Notes under the pieces: generated by a model
Told to the model about the DNA's origin: nothing
The model's input: the letters and a program-made list of their open reading frames with translations, nothing else
The model's database searches: none
Assembly (NCBI GenBank): GCA_003151315.1
Contig: PLXF01000154.1
Coordinates: 1 to 6,711 of the forward strand
Reading direction: 5' to 3'
Length of the DNA stretch: 6,711 nt
Source of the DNA: Parachlamydiales bacterium
GTDB lineage: Bacteria > Chlamydiota > Chlamydiia > Chlamydiales > SM23-39
Part shown: positions 1 to 5,379 of the stretch, piece by piece
How the letters are laid out: the number at the start of each line of letters is the position of its first letter
Position numbering within the stretch: the stretch's first letter is position 1
Translations under genes and position numbers: made by a program

Positions 1-25
1 CTCCCGCGAAGCGGATCCTGTTTTT
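1..25 (+). repeat. REP-like palindromic unit at window edge (probably partial)
   Basis: A short GC-rich hairpin, CCGC (4-7) with loop GAA and GCGG (11-14), is followed directly by ATCCTG and a T run (21-25). The same order of parts (small GC hairpin with a CTTCG/CGAAG core, then ATCCTGT, then T's) recurs at 2160-2194, so this looks like a second copy of that repeat, possibly continuing left of the window. Read on the plus strand it could also end transcription of a gene lying to the left, but the stem is only 4 bp and the T run starts 6 nt after it, so a repeat is the better reading. Confidence 0.4.
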
Positions 26-78
26 CTTTTCAAGCAATTTATCGTGCAATCTCCCTGCTTGATAGTCTGTGGAGAGTT

Positions 79-1986
79 CTATTGTTGGCTTTCCCGAATA
101 AGAGGAGCGAATAGATCGGACAAATCTGTTTCGCTACCTAAAAGGGGGGAGTGTTCAGAAATGTGGAGAATCTCAATAGACGGATCTTGGTAGATCTGAT
201 CGACGCTTAAAAATCGGGCATTGATTTTAGCGTCCTCTTTTTGAATCAGAAATTCAATGGGGGTATTGTGCCCATTTTGCAGGACAGAGATGTGGTAAGG
301 CCATCTCTCCTTTGAAAAAATCGATTCTCCTGCAAAAAGAGGGGAAAAATCGGATTGGCCCGTTAGATAATGGATAATAGACGGTAAGATATCGGTGTGG
401 GTCATCGTTTTGCTTGTGGCCCATTTTGTCCAGCGGTCTGTTTTAAACTTACACAGAAGGGGAACGCTCGTTTGGTAAACATTTAGGTGCGTTCCATGAA
501 AAAGGGCCCCCTCTTCGAAAAACTCTTCTCCATGATCACCCGTAATGGCAATGATCCCGTCGTTATAAAGTCCCCTCTCTTCTAGTGCGGTAACAAAATC
601 GCCGAGCAAAGAGTCGATATAACTAACGGCATTCCGATACCTATTTTTCAACAGATCGAGCTCTGGGCAATTGGGAGTGATTGTTAGATAGCTAATCTGT
701 TCACAAATGGGGGTAAAGGGGCACAATTCTTTAGGAAAACTGTAGTCTGAGTGGGTGGAATCTAAAAAGAAGAGATAGACAACCCCCTCGGTGCCCTGGT
801 CGAGGTCCCGGATAAATGATTGGATCGCCATTTTATCTCTTGTGCAAGACTCTAGATGTCCCCCTGGATTGTACTCTTCCAGTTGGTCGACGAGCTGCCG
901 ATTTTTCCCGAAAAGGACCTGATCCATGTTAAAGTAACGCAAATCGGCCGAAGAGTAGACCTTAATTTTATAGCCCAGTTTCTTCAATACTCGCAAGGCT
1001 GCGCTTCCGCCTGACCAATGGTCGCGAGCTCCGGTCCAATGAAAGGGGAGATCGCTATTTAGAAGGGCATACCAAGAGAGATTAGTGGAGTTTGCGTTGG
1101 AATAGGTATGGGGTAGTTGAGGGTGTCGCATAGCGAAAGTCGCCATATTAGGTGCGATATCGGGGCTGGTAAAATCGCGCCGCAGAGTTTCAATGATGAA
1201 AAAGTAGATATTCGGTAAGGGGCCGCTCAAAGGTTCAATTGTCTCTATATGAGCCGCAACTTCCGCCTCATTTCTAATCGGAGCTAGGGGTTTCGGTAAG
1301 CGATAACAAAGGGGAGCGGGAGGCAAAAATGTAGTTCCGAGAGGGAGCGCTTTTTGGTATTTGTTATAGGCAATACGACTTAAATGGGGATAGGCAATCA
1401 GATCGAAGAGGAAAAGGGCCGTCCCGATGCAGGCGACGGAGACGATTAGCCCTTTTAAAGAGATGCGCCAAGGAATTTGACGAATGATCCAGGAGGTGAT
1501 CCAGTAGAAACCTATCCCTACAAAAGGGACTAAAAGAAAGGCGGCTAAAATGAGTCCGATCATTGTAATATCGAAATTTAAAGCGAGAAAAGCGGTAAAT
1601 AGGTGTTGAATACCCGAACCGAAGAAGAATTTGATCACATACGAAAAAGAAGAATCGAGGACCCTCAGGAGGATAAAATCGGTGTAGTGTCCAAGTAAAG
1701 CAAAAAATAGGACGCCAATATACAATTTAAAGAGCCAATTCGGCGTCCACCGTTTTAATCCCCAGCCGATCGACATAAAAATGGCCACCTCTAACAGAGC
1801 TTGACCTAACGTGTAGGGGACGAAAAACAGGAGAGCCTCTCCATCTGTCTGGCTTTGGGAAAAAAAATAGGTGAAGCTGAAGGCGATCACAATCAGCCAA
1901 AAAAAGAAAAAAAACAGGTAATTGATCTCAACCTTTGCGCTGAGAAAAGAGAGTAGGGATAGAAGACGGCGGAAAAAAGGTCGCAT
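79..1986 (-). CDS. Membrane-anchored sulfatase/LTA-synthase-like (alkaline phosphatase superfamily) protein
   Basis: This 635-residue protein has the architecture of LtaS and PbgA/YejM. Five hydrophobic segments come first (about 23-43, 50-74, 84-108, 140-165, 177-199), then a linker, then a sulfatase-fold domain from about 258 to 560. Visible active-site candidates are E266 in IIETLRRDF, T301 in NANSTNLSW as the likely nucleophile and metal ligand, H412 in DSTHSDY, D484-H485 in TGDHGEEFF, and H497/H500 in FHGTH. The Cys/Ser-x-Pro-x-Arg formylglycine motif of true sulfatases is absent. A Thr nucleophile is typical of relatives that transfer or hydrolyse phospho-groups on lipids or glycans at the outer face of the membrane. 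The substrate cannot be told from sequence. The start at 1986 is the only reasonable one: a stop lies four codons upstream and the next Met is residue 71, inside the membrane region. No clear Shine-Dalgarno is seen. A paralog on the same strand begins its visible end at 5380. Confidence 0.85.
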   Translation of the reverse strand: MRPFFRRLLSLLSFLSAKVEINYLFFFFFWLIVIAFSFTYFFSQSQTDGEALLFFVPYTLGQALLEVAIFMSIGWGLKRWTPNWLFKLYIGVLFFALLGHYTDFILLRVLDSSFSYVIKFFFGSGIQHLFTAFLALNFDITMIGLILAAFLLVPFVGIGFYWITSWIIRQIPWRISLKGLIVSVACIGTALFLFDLIAYPHLSRIAYNKYQKALPLGTTFLPPAPLCYRLPKPLAPIRNEAEVAAHIETIEPLSGPLPNIYFFIIETLRRDFTSPDIAPNMATFAMRHPQLPHTYSNANSTNLSWYALLNSDLPFHWTGARDHWSGGSAALRVLKKLGYKIKVYSSADLRYFNMDQVLFGKNRQLVDQLEEYNPGGHLESCTRDKMAIQSFIRDLDQGTEGVVYLFFLDSTHSDYSFPKELCPFTPICEQISYLTITPNCPELDLLKNRYRNAVSYIDSLLGDFVTALEERGLYNDGIIAITGDHGEEFFEEGALFHGTHLNVYQTSVPLLCKFKTDRWTKWATSKTMTHTDILPSIIHYLTGQSDFSPLFAGESIFSKERWPYHISVLQNGHNTPIEFLIQKEDAKINARFLSVDQIYQDPSIEILHISEHSPLLGSETDLSDLFAPLIRESQQ

Positions 1987-2041
1987 GTAAATGGCTTATA
2001 CCGCAACAGGGGAGAAAAGCAATAAAAATATTTCGTATACA

Positions 2042-2065
2042 TCTCGTGATCCAAGAATCACGAGA
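2042..2065. repeat. Perfect 9-bp inverted repeat, possible operator or leader hairpin
   Basis: TCTCGTGAT (2042-2050) and ATCACGAGA (2057-2065) are exact reverse complements separated by CCAAGA. The repeat lies 55-80 bp upstream of the start codon at 1986 and overlaps the weak -35 candidate for that gene, so it could be a repressor site or a 5' leader hairpin. No T run follows on either strand, which argues against a terminator. The regulator is unknown. Confidence 0.45.
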
Positions 2066-2091
2066 GGTATAAGTTGCGCGCTAAAGAAAGG

Positions 2092-2198
2092 GGACAGGAT
2101 GCGCAAGATCGCAAGCGACAGGATGAACAGGATAGGTTAATTTATCCTGCAGATCATACCGGCGCTTCGCCGATCGTCTCTATCCTGTTTTTTTGTCC
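2092..2198. repeat. REP-like cluster of ACAGGAT / ATCCTGT units
   Basis: Three direct copies of ACAGGAT (2094-2100, 2119-2124 with its flank GACAGGATG at 2117-2125, and 2127-2133) are followed by two inverted copies, TATCCTG at 2143-2149 and 2181-2187. CAGGATA (2128-2134) and TATCCTG (2143-2149) form a local 7-bp hairpin. A second hairpin, CGGCG/CGCCG with loop CTT, occupies 2160-2172. The ends close with GGAC (2092-2095) and GTCC (2195-2198). A T7 run at 2188-2194 follows the last ATCCTG. The sequence resembles the dispersed 'ACAGGAT' palindromic repeats I recall from other bacterial genomes; that resemblance is from memory. The cluster ends 24 bp before the promoter of the next gene and does not appear to code for protein. 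Confidence 0.6.
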
Positions 2199-2222
2199 AG
2201 TACAGAGAGTTGCTCGCTTGTC

Positions 2223-2251
2223 TTGACTTATTAACTAGAATTTGGTTTAAT
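2223..2251 (+). promoter_or_regulatory. Sigma70-like promoter of the trx reductase-thioredoxin fusion
   Basis: TTGACT at 2223-2228 and TTTAAT at 2246-2251 match the -35 and -10 consensus at 5 of 6 positions each, with the ideal 17-bp spacing, in an AT-rich stretch directly upstream of the gene. Transcription would start near 2258, leaving a short leader of about 25 nt. Within that leader AGGGA (2273-2277) is a plausible ribosome binding site, 6 nt before the ATG. Confidence 0.6.
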
Positions 2252-2283
2252 TGTATTTAAAATGAATAAATTAGGGAATAATT

Positions 2284-3723
2284 ATGAAAAAACAGATTCG
2301 GATTTTGTGTGCTTTTTTAACTATTGCAGCGACCCCTATTTCTATAACCTATTGCAATGAAACGGCAGTTGAAATCGAATCTCAAAAAAAGGTTTACCCT
2401 GTTGTGATTTTGGGGGGTGGAACGGGCGCGCTGACCTCAGCTCTGTATCTCGCTCGAGCCGGCTTAGAGCCTTTAGTATTAGAGGGGGCCAATCCGGGAG
2501 GCCTCATCACTCAGTCCCATTCTGTCCAAAATTGGCCAGGGGAGCTGGAGATTTCTGGGATGGAACTGGCCGATAAGCTAAAGGCGCAAGCTTTAGCGAA
2601 CGGCGCCCAATTCAAAAGCGAAGTTGTCACCTCTGTCGATTTCTCCAAACGCCCCTTCACCATCACCACCTCTGAAGCCAACAATCCGAGCAAGCAACGG
2701 CAAATCGTAGCTGAAGTGTGCATTATTGCGATGGGAACCCAATCCAATTACCTCCAAATTCCGGGCGAATCGGGACCAGATGGTTATTGGGGACGCGGAG
2801 TGAGTAATTGCGCCATTTGCGATGGCAGTTTGTACCGAGATCAGATCGTCGGGATTGTGGGCGGAGGCGATGCAGCGGTTTTAGAAGGGCTTTACCTTTC
2901 CAATATCGCCAAAGAGGTGAATCTTTTTGTTCGTAAAGAGAGCTTTAAAGCGATCGAAGAAAAGAGGCTTCAGACCCTTTTATCTCGTCCTAACGTCAAA
3001 GTTTTTTACGACACCACTATCGAGGCTATTCGGGGCGATCAGGAAAAAGTGACCCACGCACGTGTTCAGCCTAAAGAAGGGGAAGCGTACGATTTGCCTC
3101 TCAACGCCCTCTTTTTAGCCATTGGCTCTCGTCCCAATACACAGCTTTTTGAAAACACATTGAAGCTCGATGAAAACGGCTATATCATCTTATCTAAAGA
3201 TCAAGAGACCCTTATTGCTGGCGTCTATGCGATTGGCGATATTGTCGATCCCGTCTATAAGCAGGCCATCTCAGCCGCTGGCGATGGGGCGAAAGCGGCG
3301 ATCCAGGCGCAAAAATATTTATCTGATCGGGAAAACGGGCTAATCGCCAGATCGAAAAAATCGCTCAAAGAGACGATCAAAGCCGTTGCCGAAATTGAAG
3401 TGATCGAGATCTCGAGTCAGGAGCAGTTTGATCGAGAGCTCAGATCGAGTCAAGGACCTGTTTTTGTCGATTTTTATGCGAATTGGTGCGGCCCTTGTAG
3501 AATTATAGCGCCTCTCATTGAGGGGATGGCGGGGACTCTTTCAGGAAAAGTAAAATTCCTTAAAGTGAACGTCGATACCATGGGCCCTCTAAGCAGCACC
3601 TATCGCATCACCTCGATGCCCACCGCTCTCGTCATCGACTCATCGGGATCGGTGATCGAACGCAAAGTAGGAACCGACCAAATCTCCGACCTATTACAAA
3701 AGCTCGAGACAGAAAGTAAGTAG
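2284..3723 (+). CDS. Thioredoxin reductase-thioredoxin fusion with N-terminal signal-like leader
   Basis: A single 479-residue protein joins NADPH-dependent thioredoxin reductase (about 37-350) to thioredoxin (about 372-476) through a charged linker. The reductase would pass electrons via FAD and its redox cysteines to the attached thioredoxin, which reduces protein disulfides. Visible motifs are the FAD-binding GGGTGA (44-49), the redox pair C176-A-I-C179 followed by DG, the nucleotide-binding VGGGDAA (192-198), the C-terminal FAD motif YAIGDI (315-320), thioredoxin WCGPC (401-405) and the cis-proline loop SMPT (444-447, P446). Fusions of this kind are known, for example in Mycobacterium leprae. 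Two features are odd. Residues 1-24 look like a signal peptide or membrane anchor (MKKQIR, then a hydrophobic stretch), and no ATG or GTG start lies between it and the reductase domain; a TTG at codon 8 would still keep the hydrophobic part. Also, the NADPH-phosphate motif HRRxxxR of classical reductases reads VRKESFK (216-222). The gene has its own promoter. Confidence 0.93.
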   Translation: MKKQIRILCAFLTIAATPISITYCNETAVEIESQKKVYPVVILGGGTGALTSALYLARAGLEPLVLEGANPGGLITQSHSVQNWPGELEISGMELADKLKAQALANGAQFKSEVVTSVDFSKRPFTITTSEANNPSKQRQIVAEVCIIAMGTQSNYLQIPGESGPDGYWGRGVSNCAICDGSLYRDQIVGIVGGGDAAVLEGLYLSNIAKEVNLFVRKESFKAIEEKRLQTLLSRPNVKVFYDTTIEAIRGDQEKVTHARVQPKEGEAYDLPLNALFLAIGSRPNTQLFENTLKLDENGYIILSKDQETLIAGVYAIGDIVDPVYKQAISAAGDGAKAAIQAQKYLSDRENGLIARSKKSLKETIKAVAEIEVIEISSQEQFDRELRSSQGPVFVDFYANWCGPCRIIAPLIEGMAGTLSGKVKFLKVNVDTMGPLSSTYRITSMPTALVIDSSGSVIERKVGTDQISDLLQKLETESK

Positions 3724-3729
3724 GAAGAC

Positions 3730-3758
3730 TTGCAAAAGAGACCGCAATATTATATAAC
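3730..3758 (+). promoter_or_regulatory. Sigma70-like promoter of the DUF4160/DUF2442 pair
   Basis: TTGCAA at 3730-3735 (4 of 6 to the -35 consensus) and TATAAC at 3753-3758 (5 of 6 to the -10) are spaced by exactly 17 bp in the 56-bp gap after the trx fusion. A start site near 3765 would give a leader of about 15 nt containing the ribosome binding site AGAGGG (3769-3774), 5 nt before the ATG. No terminator is seen between the trx gene and this promoter, so read-through is also possible. Confidence 0.5.
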
Positions 3759-3779
3759 AGCCTTTTATAGAGGGAAATA

Positions 3780-4019
3780 ATGTGTCCAACTGTTTTTAAG
3801 GCTGGTTCTTATCGTTTTTTCTTTTTTTCTCGCGAGGAGCCCAGAAAACATGTTCATATTTCATGTCCTGCTGGTGAGGCAAAATTTTGGATAGAGCCCA
3901 TTGTTGCTTTGGCGACTTACCATGGTTTATCAAAACGGCAGCTTAAAGAGGTACAATCATTAGTGGAGACCCATATCAATGAAATCAGCAGCGCTTGGGA
4001 AAGACACTTCTCCCATTGA
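3780..4019 (+). CDS. DUF4160 family small protein (putative toxin-antitoxin-like partner)
   Basis: This 79-residue protein matches my memory of the DUF4160 family along its full length: PTVF at 3-6, YRFFFFSREE at 11-20, the family's xHVH at 23-26, then GEAKFWIEP at 32-40 and a C-terminal helix ending in the W-x-x-x-F pattern (W73, F77). No biochemical activity is established for the family that I can cite. Its genes are commonly paired with DUF2442 genes, and the pair is often listed as a predicted toxin-antitoxin system. The partner overlaps this gene by 41 nt in another frame, so the two are probably translationally coupled. Start choice is supported by AGAGGG 5 nt upstream. G+C by hand is 49 of 120 in 3781-3900, lower than the flanking genes. 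Confidence 0.8.
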   Translation: MCPTVFKAGSYRFFFFSREEPRKHVHISCPAGEAKFWIEPIVALATYHGLSKRQLKEVQSLVETHINEISSAWERHFSH

Positions 4020-4236
4020 GATTACTATTACGCAGTTTGGACTTTGGTTATGTCTTAATGATGAAGAATATTTTCTTTCATATACAGACCATCCATTTTT
4101 TAAGGTGGCTACAATAAATGACATTTACAATATAGAACTACATCATAAAGAACACTTGTATTGGCCGAAACTAGACGTAGATCTTAGTGTTTCCATATTG
4201 AAGAATCCTCATCACTTTCCACTTATTGCCCATTAG
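3979..4236 (+). CDS. DUF2442 family small protein (putative toxin-antitoxin-like partner)
   Basis: The 85-residue product shows the DUF2442 pattern: GLWLCLNDEEYFL (21-33), then the conserved aromatic stretch YTDHPFFK (35-42), the ATINDIYNIEL helix (44-54) and LYWPKLDVDL (60-69), followed by an NP pair (76-77). DUF2442 proteins are small domains, sometimes found fused to DNA-binding domains; here there is only the core. Its ATG lies 41 nt inside the DUF4160 gene with GGAGA (3965-3969) 9 nt upstream, and no later in-frame ATG, GTG or TTG precedes the conserved part, so the overlap is real. The residues before about 12 probably lie outside the conserved domain. The gene is strikingly AT-rich: 56 G+C of 180 bases in 4021-4200, against 33 or 34 of 60 in sample lines of the flanking genes. 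This suggests recent transfer. Confidence 0.8.
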   Translation: MKSAALGKDTSPIEITITQFGLWLCLNDEEYFLSYTDHPFFKVATINDIYNIELHHKEHLYWPKLDVDLSVSILKNPHHFPLIAH

Positions 4237-4248
4237 AGAGATAAGACA

Positions 4249-5220
4249 TTGATCCAACGTGCAATAGGGGGGATTTTATTGGCCCTCTGCCTTTCTTGTT
4301 CTAAGACCCCGCTCAAATCTGGCGTTATGCATCTCACTCCCGTTACGTCCACATGGAAGGAAACCCACCTGGCCCCTTTCGATGAATTGATGCTCTCGTG
4401 GAACGGTCCGCGCCCTTCAAAGGGGACCTACCTTTTTTACGTGAGTTTGAAGACAAATGGGTGGTCTCCATGGCTTCTCTACGCTTCTTGGGGAAGCGAA
4501 GGGCAGAGTAGTTTTCTCAGCACAACGCCATTAGCTCCGGTAAGATGTTACCAAGATACTGTACAGGTGCTAGGAGGGAACAAGGCGACGGGATTTCAGA
4601 TTAAAATAGTTTCTGAAGGGGGCGCGGCTGTCGATCAATTGCGAGAGCTTCATGTCTATTGCAATGGAGATAGGACCCAAGAATCAACCCTCTCCGATTC
4701 TGAACCGATTTCGATTCCCGTAAATGGCCTTTCTCAAATGGCCATCGATCACATTCGAAGGAAAGGGTTCTGCTCCCCCACCTCTACCGCAGCAGTTGTT
4801 CGGTATCTTTTACATACAAACGCAATCGATCCGATCTCATTTGCTGAACATTGTTGGGACAGTGGGTTTGATATCTTTGGCAATTGGGTCTTTAGCGTAG
4901 CCCAGGCAGCGGTCGAATTGGGTCCTGAGTGGAGTTGCTGGGTTGAGCGTGCTAGAGGATTTGATAGCCTCTATGAGCGTCTACAACAGGGGACGCCAGT
5001 TGTCGTTAGTATTCAAGGCCCATTATCTGGAGGAGCTCAGCCTTATCAGAACGGCCATTTGGTTGTTGTGAGGGGATTTGATCCTGTGCAGCAAAAAATT
5101 CTCTGCATGGATCCTGCCTTTCTCTCTGACGAAGAGACCTTAGTTTCTTACGATCTAGCCGATTTTCTACAAGCTTGGAATCGTAGAGATAGACTCGCGT
5201 ATGTATTTATTAAAAAGTAA
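4249..5220 (+). CDS. C39-like cysteine peptidase, probable lipoprotein
   Basis: The 323-residue protein starts with a short lipoprotein-type leader, a hydrophobic run ending CLSC with C17 as the likely lipidated residue; the Cys at -3 of the box is unusual. Residues about 28-140 form a beta-rich region with tryptophan-containing strands (WNGPRP, GWSPW) of the sort placed before C39-like domains in other secreted proteins. The C-terminal part (about 155-323) fits the Peptidase_C39_2 group: catalytic C175 in KGFCSPTST, H270 in NGHLVVVRGF and D288 in MDPAF. The protein would act in the periplasm or at the outer membrane, cleaving peptides or another acyl bond; the substrate is unknown. The start is TTG, supported by GAGAG (4236-4240) 8 nt upstream; the next in-frame ATG (residue 27) would remove the leader. 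It begins 12 nt after the DUF2442 gene, without room for its own promoter unless inside that gene. Its base composition resembles the trx gene, not the AT-rich pair. Confidence 0.82.
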   Translation: MIQRAIGGILLALCLSCSKTPLKSGVMHLTPVTSTWKETHLAPFDELMLSWNGPRPSKGTYLFYVSLKTNGWSPWLLYASWGSEGQSSFLSTTPLAPVRCYQDTVQVLGGNKATGFQIKIVSEGGAAVDQLRELHVYCNGDRTQESTLSDSEPISIPVNGLSQMAIDHIRRKGFCSPTSTAAVVRYLLHTNAIDPISFAEHCWDSGFDIFGNWVFSVAQAAVELGPEWSCWVERARGFDSLYERLQQGTPVVVSIQGPLSGGAQPYQNGHLVVVRGFDPVQQKILCMDPAFLSDEETLVSYDLADFLQAWNRRDRLAYVFIKK

Positions 5221-5229
5221 TAGACCTTC

Positions 5230-5379
5230 GTGGTTACGAAAATGTAAACGCAAAAACGCCAAGTCGCGAAGACGCAAAAAATTTCAATGACGATTCTTTC
5301 GATGTTGTTAATTTCTGTTCAGAAAAGTTTCTTTGCGTCTTCGCGACTTAGCGTCTTTGCGTTATATTTTCGTAAGCAC
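5230..5379. repeat. ~150-bp near-perfect palindrome filling a convergent gap
   Basis: The left arm (5230-5278) and right arm (5332-5379) are reverse complements over about 48 bp, with four substitutions and one single-base indel by hand alignment. The innermost 18 bp (5261-5278 against 5332-5349, AAGTCGCGAAGACGCAAA) match perfectly. The loop is 53 nt and holds a small TTTCTG/CAGAAA hairpin (5312-5325). The arms carry CGCAAA/GACGC words, like dispersed 'GCAAAGACGC' repeats I recall from other bacterial genomes. The left arm starts 9 bp after one stop codon and the right arm ends exactly at the stop codon of the facing gene. The element may double as a two-way transcription barrier, but there is no proper T run, so a dispersed repeat (MITE- or REP-like) is the primary call. 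Confidence 0.8.

Larger units (their letters stand above)
1987..2283. other. Divergent intergenic region between sulfatase-like and trx fusion genes
   Basis: This 297-bp gap separates two genes transcribed away from each other, so it should hold both promoters. From left to right it contains an AT-rich stretch (about 2015-2040), a perfect 9-bp inverted repeat (2042-2065), a REP-like cluster (2092-2198) and a good plus-strand promoter (2223-2251). For the minus-strand gene only a poor candidate is visible: TTGGAT at 2054-2049, 18 bp, then TATTTT at 2030-2025. No RNA gene or small ORF with a convincing start was recognised. Confidence 0.6.

Noticed and set aside
30..62. Inverted repeat TCAAGCA / TGCTTGA as terminator of the left sulfatase-like gene
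   Set aside because: The loop is 19 nt and the minus strand continues with A's, not T's, so it does not fit an intrinsic terminator; the 7-bp match may be chance.
2160..2194. GC hairpin followed by T7 as an intrinsic terminator
   Set aside because: The T run begins 15 nt after the stem and no plus-strand gene ends nearby; the parts are better explained as REP-like repeat units.
2511..2747. Minus-strand open frame of 78 codons inside the trx fusion
   Set aside because: It is antisense to the well-conserved reductase domain, has no recognisable motif and no start signal; a shadow frame.
4786..4806. The Cys-Ser-Pro-Thr-Ser stretch as a sulfatase-type formylglycine motif
   Set aside because: It lacks the following Arg and lies in the peptidase protein, where the Cys fits the C39-like catalytic position with matching His and Asp downstream.
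5230..5379. CRISPR array or tandem repeat
   Set aside because: The two similar segments are in inverted orientation with a single intervening sequence, so there is no array of direct repeats and spacers.
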